Shown: positions 1 through 4,736 of the stretch, one piece after another
How the letters are laid out: each line of letters begins with the position of its first letter
How positions within the stretch are numbered: position 1 is the first letter of the stretch
Source of the DNA: Puniceicoccales bacterium
Lineage (GTDB): Bacteria > Verrucomicrobiota > Verrucomicrobiia > Opitutales > JAIRKQ01
Assembly (NCBI GenBank): GCA_031281895.1
Contig: JAITET010000074.1
Coordinates: 1 to 5,103, forward strand
Direction: 5' to 3'
Length of the DNA stretch: 5,103 nt
Notes under the pieces: model-generated
Databases searched by the model: none
What the model was told of the DNA's origin: nothing
What the model saw: the letters and a program-made list of their open reading frames with translations, nothing else
Made by a program: the position numbers and the translations under genes

Positions 1-1
1 T

Positions 2-46
2 CAGGTTGAACCATATCTGTATGGCCAAAATTTCACTCACCCATAA
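2..46 (+). CDS. Possible C-terminal tail of an upstream gene (partial)
   Basis: Frame 2 is open from the left edge and reads QVEPYLYGQNFTHP before a TAA at 44-46. Fifteen codons are too few to identify anything. The support is indirect: a hairpin followed by a T-run lies about 80 bases downstream on the same strand, as expected after the end of a gene. A competing reading exists on the opposite strand: a GTG at 40 with an AGGTGG seven bases upstream opens a frame (V/M-SEILAIQIWFNL) running off the left edge. I cannot decide between them from this window. Confidence 0.25.
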   Translation, partial: QVEPYLYGQNFTHP

Positions 47-128
47 CCCACCTTTCCGTCCTCTCCTTTCCTTTTGTTCTATCTTTTTTTTCTTGCAAAG
101 ATCGTCTATGGTCACAGAAAGCCTTGTT

Positions 129-171
129 AGTCTTAGGGTTGTTTTGTTCATCCATCTTCCCTAAGATTTTT
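129..171 (+). terminator. Candidate intrinsic terminator
   Basis: TCTTAGGG (131-138) pairs perfectly with CCCTAAGA (159-166). The stem extends to about 10 bp with A129-T168 and a G130-T167 wobble. The loop is about 20 bases and the stem runs into TTTTT (167-171). The T-run is on the plus-strand side only, so it would stop transcription coming from the left edge. The loop is long and the stem is only moderately GC-rich, so efficiency is uncertain. Confidence 0.4.
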
Positions 172-360
172 CCTTTCCTTTTCTCTTTTTTATTTTGAGA
201 TTCGCGTAAAGGATATAGTTTCTTGAAAACCTTTCTAACTTTCTAAAGTTTTTTTAAAAAACAATTTTTTTGGCAATGACTTGGCAATAAATTTTTATTA
301 ACGTCTCGCTTTGGGTTTTTGTTGTTGCTCTCTGGGCCTGTGCTTATATGACTTTGCGAC

Positions 361-405
361 TGGAACTGAGGACGAGATTCGAACTCACGACCCACGCATT
401 ATAAT
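361..405 (-). tRNA. tRNA 3'-half remnant (with encoded CCA)
   Basis: Read on the minus strand, this is the 3' half of a tRNA. It has an anticodon-loop-like stretch (399-405), a stem strand TGCGT (398-394), a variable loop GGGTC, a T arm with stem GTGAG/CTCGT and loop TTCGAAT (388-372), an acceptor strand CCTCAGT (371-365), a discriminator T and CCA (363-361). The 5' half is missing. The sequence beyond 405 gives neither the partner ACGCA of the anticodon stem nor an ACTGAGG acceptor strand. The loop as it stands would read TAT, but it may be mutated (for example from CAT), so identity is not assigned. This is best seen as a pseudo-tRNA or displaced 3' half at an old integration site. A highly divergent intact tRNA is less likely, because I find no pairing acceptor strand. 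Confidence 0.42.
378..405 (+). promoter_or_regulatory. Candidate sigma70-type promoter for rho
   Basis: A perfect -10 hexamer TATAAT lies at 400-405. The best -35 at 16-base spacing is TTCGAA (378-383), matching only 3 of 6 consensus positions. It points at rho, whose ATG is 88 bases downstream of the -10. It lies inside the tRNA remnant, with the -10 formed by the opposite strand of the anticodon loop. The weak -35 and AT-rich surroundings keep confidence low. Confidence 0.25.
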
Positions 406-492
406 ATTTGTCGACCACTATTTATCGATCATAAAGTCTTGCTTTCGTGGCAACGATGGGTTTAGATAGGGACCATTTGAATATGATGGTTT

Positions 493-1641
493 ATGAAAAT
501 TGAAAATGGCAAGGGGTTGCCTGGGGACCAAGAACGGTACGTAGGTATTCTAGAATTGTCGGAGTGTGAGCGTCATGGTCAGTTGATCGCTATTGACAAC
601 AATGGGCGGGAAGATGTTACCAATCCCTACGTTGGGATGGATATGCTTAGGGAGTATCATCTCCGGCGGGGACAGAAAATTTGTGCAATAATACAGCAAC
701 GTACAAATTTTCCAAATCCAAAGGTCATATCGGTTGAAAGGATAGATGATATGGTTCCAGAGGAAAGACACCATCGTGCACCATTTGACCGATTGACCCC
801 CATTCAACCGCATACGCCGATTACCTTAGAATATTCAGGATGTCCGCTATCCGTGAGAATAATCGACATGTTCTGTCCAATCGGGAAAGGGCAACGGGGC
901 ATGATCGTTGCCCCACCGAGGTCGGGGAAAACACTGCTGCTGCATGATATTTCCCAAAGTATTGGGAAAAATTTTCCAAAAATTGCAATAATTGTAGCAC
1001 TAATAGACGAACGACCTGAGGAGGTTACCGATTTTAAACGTTCCGTCGATGCTGAAGTTTATGCATCATCCAATGATCAAGGTATTAAAAATCATGTGCG
1101 CATTGCACGCTTGGCAAGCGAACGGGCACGTAATTTGGCAGAAAGTGGTCGTGACGTGGTATTATTTCTGGATTCCATCACACGGTTAGCCCGTGCACAC
1201 AATGCGACCAATAGCAGTGGGCGAACGTTGACCGGTGGTGTTGACTCGCGGACGATGGAAATACCGAGAAAAATGTTTGCACTGGCCCGCGATTTCGAAA
1301 ATGGAGGAAGTCTAACGGTCGTTGCTACCGCATTGGTTGAAACTGGAAGCAAAATGGACGATTTAATCTTCCAAGAATTAAAAGGAACGGGAAATTTGGA
1401 AATTGTCCTCAGTAGAAAATTAGCTGAAATGCGTATTTGGCCGGCCATTGATCTACAGACTTCGGGAACTCGCCATGAAGAATTGTTAACGCCATCACAG
1501 GCGCTGGAGAACATAAATTTTTTGAGGCGTGCTTTCGCTAGCATGGAACCGGAAAAAGCTACAGAAACACTGATAGGCAGATTGTCACAATACGCAAATA
1601 ACCGTGAATTTTTATCTATGATTGGGAAATCTGCCAGGTGA
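493..1641 (+). CDS. rho: Transcription termination factor Rho
   Basis: Rho is a hexameric RNA-dependent ATPase/translocase that terminates transcription of untranslated RNA in the cytoplasm. The 382-aa product has an N-terminal OB/cold-shock-like RNA-binding domain (about 15-110) and a RecA-type motor domain. Visible motifs are a Walker A P-loop APPRSGKT (140-147), the DERPEEVTD segment with the catalytic Glu region (172-180), Walker B VVLFLDS (222-228, Asp227), the Q-loop region GRTLTGGVDSR (243-253) and the conserved GTGNLEIVLSRKLAEMRIWPA run (298-318) followed by SGTRHEELL (324-332). It is shorter than E. coli Rho (about 419 aa) because the N-terminal helical Rho_N part is absent. The usual GFGFLR RNA-contact motif is not recognisable in the OB domain, where HGQLIA occupies the equivalent place. 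ATG at 493 is the first start after an in-frame TGA (484-486), and no strong Shine-Dalgarno sequence precedes it. The gene stands alone with long spacers on both sides. The motor motifs are intact, so it is probably functional. Confidence 0.97.
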   Translation: MKIENGKGLPGDQERYVGILELSECERHGQLIAIDNNGREDVTNPYVGMDMLREYHLRRGQKICAIIQQRTNFPNPKVISVERIDDMVPEERHHRAPFDRLTPIQPHTPITLEYSGCPLSVRIIDMFCPIGKGQRGMIVAPPRSGKTLLLHDISQSIGKNFPKIAIIVALIDERPEEVTDFKRSVDAEVYASSNDQGIKNHVRIARLASERARNLAESGRDVVLFLDSITRLARAHNATNSSGRTLTGGVDSRTMEIPRKMFALARDFENGGSLTVVATALVETGSKMDDLIFQELKGTGNLEIVLSRKLAEMRIWPAIDLQTSGTRHEELLTPSQALENINFLRRAFASMEPEKATETLIGRLSQYANNREFLSMIGKSAR

Positions 1642-1806
1642 TAAAGTCTTAAAAACTTCTCCCCCTAACCCTAGATGTATGGTCCCATGTTGTGGTGATA
1701 GGGAAAACTCAAAATGAGATGCCAAGGAAAAGCCATTGCCAAATTATTGCAAAAAAATGTTTTTTCCGGAAAAGATTTTGGAAAGTCAAAGAAATTTTGT
1801 TAAAAA

Positions 1807-1834
1807 TTGACATTTTTATCGAGGCCCGTAAATT
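1807..1834 (+). promoter_or_regulatory. Candidate sigma70 promoter for the repeat-protein gene
   Basis: A perfect -35 TTGACA (1807-1812) is followed, after a 16-base spacer, by TAAATT (1829-1834), which matches 4 of 6 positions of TATAAT. It lies 32 bases before the ATG at 1866, giving a short leader. This is the best promoter-like sequence in the 224-base spacer between rho and the repeat-protein gene, and it suggests that the gene is transcribed independently of rho. Confidence 0.5.
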
Positions 1835-1865
1835 TTACTCCATTTAGGAATATATTTTCCAAACT

Positions 1866-3278
1866 ATGGAAACACCACCACTATTAGTTGATACCTCTCC
1901 AGATTCACCCACTGGTGCTCGAGATCCGGACAAAAAATCTCGCATAAATTCAGCACTTACCAAGACTTTACCTCAAGACTTTAATTTAAAATTAAGAGTA
2001 GGAAGTGAGCTTCTGGGAGGTCGTTCCGTTTCAGCTTCAGGGAGCTCGAGCGATGTTCCAGATAGCCCTGGATCAGAATCCGCATTGCAAGAATTCGAAA
2101 ATCTAGCCCAGGAGTTCGAGGCGGGAAAATATAAGGTTGGTCCGTGGATTAGACTTTTTACTTGGCTAAAAGAAATTTTTAGCACAGGCTTTGACCGCAA
2201 TGTTGATCTTGCCGGAAGAGCTTTTAATAAAATTGAAAACAAACCTGCCTTTTTGAAGGCTACCTTTAACCTCATTGCATTGCCAGAAAATAAAGGAAAC
2301 ATTGAAGAAAACACGAAAAATTTGTTAAAGCTTTGTCGAAAAGCCGATCCCAAATTAATTGTTGACGGATTTTGTGCCATATCCAATCCCGAAGCCAAGC
2401 TTGCAGTTTTTGGCGCGTTAGTAAATCGACACTCCCCAAGATTTGAGCCGAATAAACTGGATCCGGATCAAGCCAAAAAACTTGCTGATGCCCTGCTTGG
2501 AGTTGGTGATAAAGGTGCAAAAAGACTGGCAGAGTCACTAATGGAAGAAAACTGGCTAATGGAGCAGATCCCTAGGTTGGAAGAAGAATCGGAAGACAAA
2601 TTCCGAGCATTTGTCCAAGTCCTGCTTGAGAGTATAGGTGGTATGGCCAAACTGGCACGGTTGCTAGTAGCTGACAAATTTTCAGTGAAAAAATTCCCTG
2701 AGTTAAAAGAAGAATCGAAAAATAAATTCTCATCACTTGTCTGGTCCCTGCTTAAAGCTGATGGTGCAAGAAAACTGGCACAGTTGCTAATAAGCAACAA
2801 ATTTTCGGTGAAAAGTTTATGTATGTTGAATGGAAACGAAGCTCAAGTACAGGCATTTATCCAAGTCCTACTTGAGACTTCTGAAGGTGCAGGCAAACTG
2901 GCACAGTCGCTAATAGCCAACAAATTTCCAGTGGACAATTTCCCTACATTGTCGGGAAACGAACCTCAATTCCAAGCATTTATCAAAGCCCTATTTGAAG
3001 TTGATGATGCAGACAAACTGGCATGGGCAGAAACTAATGTAGGTACGAAAAAACTGGCAGAGTTAGTAATAAAAAACAAAGTGTCCGTGGAAAAGTTCCT
3101 TGTGCTATCGGGAAACAAACCTCAATTCCAAGCATTTATCCAAGTCCTGCTTAAGACTTCTGAAGGTACAAGCAAACTGAAACAGTTGCTGGTAAGCAAC
3201 AAATTGCCAAATTTGGAATTTGTTGAAAACCAATCCGGACAATTTGCTCCAGGGCCAGGACTCACAAAAAAGGATTGA
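1866..3278 (+). CDS. Hypothetical helical-repeat protein, 3' end truncated by an IS
   Basis: I do not recognise the family. The 470-aa translation has three parts. Residues 1-75 are rich in Ser, Pro, Asp and Gly and likely disordered, with no signal peptide. Residues 76-198 form a helical, charged region with WIRLFTWLKEIF at 94-105. Residues 199-462 are a tandem array of about six degenerate repeats built on a pattern like FQAFIQVLLETSEGAGKLAQLLIANKFSVxxFxxLSGN. The final eight residues (463-470, GPGLTKKD) and the stop are encoded by the left end of the adjacent IS, so the native C-terminus is lost. ATG at 1866 follows a TTGACA promoter. The only SD-like AGGA (1846-1849) is 16 bases away, which is long. 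An unstructured polar N-terminus plus alpha-solenoid-like repeats is a common architecture in secreted effectors and eukaryote-like proteins of intracellular bacteria. A host-interaction role is inference only. The open, repeat-conserving frame supports real coding. Confidence 0.72.
   Translation: METPPLLVDTSPDSPTGARDPDKKSRINSALTKTLPQDFNLKLRVGSELLGGRSVSASGSSSDVPDSPGSESALQEFENLAQEFEAGKYKVGPWIRLFTWLKEIFSTGFDRNVDLAGRAFNKIENKPAFLKATFNLIALPENKGNIEENTKNLLKLCRKADPKLIVDGFCAISNPEAKLAVFGALVNRHSPRFEPNKLDPDQAKKLADALLGVGDKGAKRLAESLMEENWLMEQIPRLEEESEDKFRAFVQVLLESIGGMAKLARLLVADKFSVKKFPELKEESKNKFSSLVWSLLKADGARKLAQLLISNKFSVKSLCMLNGNEAQVQAFIQVLLETSEGAGKLAQSLIANKFPVDNFPTLSGNEPQFQAFIKALFEVDDADKLAWAETNVGTKKLAELVIKNKVSVEKFLVLSGNKPQFQAFIQVLLKTSEGTSKLKQLLVSNKLPNLEFVENQSGQFAPGPGLTKKD
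2460..3251 (+). repeat. Tandem protein-coding repeats, about 123-126 bases per unit
   Basis: Six units lie inside the hypothetical protein: R1 2460-2588, R2 2589-2714 (42 aa), R3 2715-2837 (41 aa), R4 2838-2960 (41 aa), R5 2961-3116 (52 aa) and R6 3117-3251 (cut by the IS). R2-R6 share the core KLAxLLxxNKFSV, and R4-R6 share FQAFI near the unit start followed by SGN-type unit ends. R4 and R6 are also close at DNA level, for example CATTTATCCAAGTCCT and GACTTCTGAAGGT in both, which points to fairly recent duplication. R1 is the most divergent. R5 is about 11 aa longer than its neighbours, with two KLA-type half motifs (DKLAW and KKLAEL). Confidence 0.8.
3252..3267 (+). repeat. IS left inverted repeat (IRL)
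   Basis: GGGCCAGGACTCACAA. It also supplies codons 463-467 (GPGLT) and the first bases of the next codon of the upstream repeat-protein frame, which ends at a TGA just inside the IS (3276-3278). The exact outer base is uncertain by one or two positions. Confidence 0.75.
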
Positions 3279-3313
3279 CAAAATGGAAAAAAGAGAAAAG
3301 CAGAGTTCCAAAG

Positions 3314-3979
3314 ATGGGACAGATAAAAGAAGAGGCACTTAGAAGGATAAAGCAATATTTTCCGAAATCGCGAGGGAAGCCGCGAGTAGATGACAGGAGG
3401 GTAATAAGAGGGATAATATACGTTCTGCACAATGGGTTAAAGGGAAATGCGTCGAAGGAATACGGGCCATATAAGATGCTATACAATCGCTTCGTGAGGT
3501 GGAGCAGGCTGGGAGTGTTTACCAAAACTTTGCAGAAACTATCCAAAGAAGGAACAAAGGTTTTAATGATAGATGCGACATATTTAAAAGTACACAGGAC
3601 GACGGCGAGCCTAAAAGGGAGGGCTTGGCAGCAAATTACATGCGTGTGCGATGGCTTTGGAAGACCGGTAAGGCTGTTGCTTACGGCTGAGAACGTTAAC
3701 GACATAGTCGGTGCCGGAGAATTGCTCAAAGATTTACCGGAAGCGGATTATCTGCTTGCGGATAAAAGGTATGATGCCAACTGGTTCCGGGAAGAGCTAA
3801 TGCGGCGTGGCGTGGAACCGTGCATACCATACATAAGTACCCACAAAACCCAACGACCTTACAACACAGTCCTCTACAAACAACGGCACAAAATCGAGAA
3901 TGTGTTCTGCAAACTAAAGGACTAGCACCCTGTCGCCACCCGCTATGACCGCTGTGCTCACATTTTCTTTTTTATTTGA
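3314..3979 (+). pseudogene. IS5-family DDE transposase, degraded
   Basis: The ATG at 3314 gives MGQIKEEALRRI, the usual N-terminus of the family. The frame is open back to a TTG at 3275, but that part is IS end sequence. Family landmarks follow in order: FFPKSRGKPRVDDRRV-like (residues 16-30 from the ATG), KEYGPYKMLYNRFVRWSRLGVF, MIDATYLKVHRT with the first catalytic Asp, a CVCDGFGRPV strand, LLADKRYD with the second Asp, and YKQRHKIENVFCKLKD with the catalytic Glu. Decay is evident. The conserved GRTKGG-N-KLH segment between the RTTASL and CVCDG parts is missing (roughly 15-20 aa), and the usual RGYD is KRYD. The Trp after KLKD is an amber TAG (3923-3925). Behind it, HPVATRYDRCAHIFF continues in frame to a TGA at 3977-3979, so the downstream similarity is preserved. 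The enzyme is probably inactive. Confidence 0.85.
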
Positions 3980-3981
3980 AC

Positions 3982-3997
3982 TTATGAGTCCTAACCC
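3982..3997 (-). repeat. IS right inverted repeat (IRR)
   Basis: Plus-strand TTATGAGTCCTAACCC, the imperfect inverse of IRL. It shares the central AGGACTCA core and the outer GGG. Immediately outside it begins the interrupted terminase gene. Confidence 0.75.
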
Positions 3998-4240
3998 CAG
4001 GGTCGACATGCCCTGCTACCTGCCCTTCAGTATGTTTGACCGGATCATCCCCTCCCTCTCCCACTGCTTCATAAGCCGTTTCCACACATACTCCTGGGTG
4101 CGGTTGAATACCAGCGGGGCGGGCGATCCTCCTTCCTTCCGGTCGATGACTAGTTCCTTAGCACAAAAATACGGAAAGTCATGGTTGCACCGCTGCTTGT
4201 GCTTCCCAAATGCTTCCAGTAGTTCCTTTTCGCTGTTCAT
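3998..4240 (-). pseudogene. Phage terminase large subunit, N-terminal fragment
   Basis: The large terminase is the ATP-driven DNA-packaging motor and nuclease of tailed phages. The minus frame from ATG 4240 reads MNSEKELLEAFGKHKQRCNHDFPYFCAKELVIDRKEGG and then VFNRTQEYVWKRLMKQ and IRSNILKGR. This matches the start of prophage terminases (xxFPYFxxxxLxIRTK, FxLNRAQxYxxxRLE, LILKGRQQGxST). The ORF stops at a TAG (4018-4016) that replaces the first Gln of the degenerate Walker A GRQQGMST. QGMSTL follows in the same frame and the gene then meets the IS inverted repeat at 3997. Only about 80 of the several hundred residues expected remain, so packaging function is lost. A TAGGAGG lies at 4273-4267 but is 26 bases from the ATG. 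A closer AGGA precedes the ATG at about -11. The rest of the gene is not found on the far side of the IS. Confidence 0.7.
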
Positions 4241-4275
4241 TCCCAGTCCTGTCGTCGTCCTTCCGGCCTCCTAGA

Positions 4276-4440
4276 TTACTCTTTTATTTTCATTTCCCAA
4301 TGCTTTTCCTCTGGCCTTTTGGTCCTTCGCGGGGACTTTTTGATTCCATCCAGGAAACATTTTTTGCAAAAATCAAACCTCAAAATGGGATTTTTGGTTG
4401 ACCTTTTTGGGGGAATATTGGGGGATTGATCTTTTTCCAA
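4276..4440 (-). CDS. Possible small CxxC protein upstream of the terminase
   Basis: This 54-codon minus frame starts at a TTG (4440) after an in-frame TAA. It reads through NPILRFDFCKKCFLDGIKK and then RPEEKHWEMKIKE before its TAA at 4278-4276. It is basic, with one CxxC pair and no recognised family. It ends 35 bases before the terminase ATG on the same strand, with TAGGAGG in between, which is a plausible phage gene order. Against it are a TTG start without a clear Shine-Dalgarno sequence, and overlapping short frames of the same strand (for example 4360-4271, MFPGWNQKVPAKD, ending ENKRVI-stop). It may be a remnant or not coding. Confidence 0.25.
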   Translation of the reverse strand: MEKDQSPNIPPKRSTKNPILRFDFCKKCFLDGIKKSPRRTKRPEEKHWEMKIKE

Positions 4441-4503
4441 TGCCTCATTTTACACTTCCCTTATTCTCCGTAATCCCTGGATTTTTGAAGCTTACGATAC
4501 TAG

Positions 4504-4545
4504 CGAGGCAGAAGGGAGTCGAACCCTCGACCTTCGGCTTAGAAG
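4504..4545 (-). tRNA. tRNA-Arg(TCT) 3'-half remnant, attachment-site-like
   Basis: On the minus strand, from the anticodon loop onward: loop CTTCTAA (4545-4539, anticodon TCT at 4543-4541), stem strand GCCGA (4538-4534), variable loop AGGTC, T stem GAGGG/CCCTT with loop TTCGACT (4528-4512), acceptor strand CTGCCTC (4511-4505) and discriminator G (4504). No CCA is encoded. The 5' partner of the anticodon stem would be TCGGC, but CCTGA is present, and no GAGGCAG acceptor strand, D arm or other 5' half follows. The similarity therefore ends exactly at the anticodon loop. Tyrosine recombinases of prophages and islands commonly cross over there and leave a displaced tRNA 3' half. For a minus-strand tRNA the inserted element would lie to the right, beyond 4545. 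A forward ORF over this segment reads ARQKGVEPSTFGL, the well-known false peptide from tRNA antisense DNA. Confidence 0.6.
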
Positions 4546-4547
4546 TC

Positions 4548-4736
4548 AGGGTTGTAGATGAAGCTCATGAGTTGGAAAATGGCACCAGCCGGTATGGGGA
4601 AAAGTATGTAAAAAATCTTCCATATTACAATGAAAAATTTAAGAAAAGCCTTGAGGTTTGTAAAAAAGAAAGATGCTGTGGGTTAGTAAAAGAACTTCCT
4701 ATTAACGCGAATCTCAAAATAAAGGGCCCAAATTGA
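4548..4736 (+). CDS. Lysine-rich ORF fragment next to the tRNA remnant
   Basis: From the end of the tRNA similarity, a plus frame reads VVDEAHELENGTSRYGEKYV, then NLPYYNEKFKKSLEVCKKER, and finishes LPINANLKIKGPN with TGA at 4734-4736. Its composition (Lys, Glu, Tyr, Asn) looks like a real soluble protein, but I recognise no family. The frame is open upstream only through the tRNA remnant and noncoding DNA (to an ATG at 4398), so a genuine N-terminus is not visible. It may be the tail of a gene cut at the recombination point, or chance coding-like DNA. Confidence 0.25.
   Translation, partial: RVVDEAHELENGTSRYGEKYVKNLPYYNEKFKKSLEVCKKERCCGLVKELPINANLKIKGPN

Larger units (their letters stand above)
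47..492. other. Long AT-rich spacer upstream of rho
   Basis: No convincing gene is visible in this 446-base stretch. It contains the candidate terminator (129-171), pyrimidine-rich tracts (about 60-90 and 170-195), a TTGGCAAT direct repeat (270-277 and 281-288), the tRNA 3'-half remnant (361-405) and the rho leader. Longer Rho leaders in other bacteria are known to be autoregulated by Rho. Nothing here proves this, although C/T-rich stretches are present. Confidence 0.4.
3252..3997 (+). mobile_element. Degenerate IS5-family insertion sequence, about 746 bp
   Basis: The element is bounded by imperfect inverted repeats: GGGCCAGGACTCACAA on the left (3252-3267) and GGGTTAGGACTCATAA read inward from the right (3997-3982), 13 of 16 identical. 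It contains one plus-strand transposase gene of the IS5 family (IS427/IS1031-like by sequence pattern). The right end TATGAGTCCTAACCCC is typical of that group. The DNA between the end of the transposase similarity (CACATTTTC, about 3960) and the right repeat is shorter than in intact relatives, so part of the 3' coding end seems deleted. A two-base CA flanks both sides (3250-3251 and 3998-3999), but it is too short to prove a target duplication, and the two flanks come from unrelated genes. The element is probably immobile by itself. Confidence 0.85.

Noticed and set aside
431..1650. Direct repeat ATAAAGTCTT at 431-440 and 1641-1650 flanking rho, and inverted TTTGGCAATG (269-278 and 1734-1743)
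   Set aside because: Ten-base matches at this spacing are expected by chance several times in a 5-kb AT-rich window. They are not evidence of a mobile unit around rho.
1762..1773. Palindrome TTTTCCGGAAAA after rho as terminator or operator
   Set aside because: A 12-base palindrome is expected about once per few kb. It has no loop and no following T-run, so it is not a convincing terminator.
3250..3999. CA/CA flanking the IS as a target-site duplication
   Set aside because: Two bases are uninformative, and the two flanks belong to unrelated truncated genes.
3945..4274. 109-codon plus ORF MTAVLTFSFLFELM...
   Set aside because: It spans the IS end and the antisense of the terminase fragment, whose minus-strand reading clearly matches a known family.
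4398..4736. 112-codon forward ORF MTFLGEYWG...ARQKGVEPSTFGL...
   Set aside because: Its middle is the antisense of a tRNA 3' half, a classic source of false protein calls, and there is no ribosome-binding site. Only the part after 4548 could be a real fragment.
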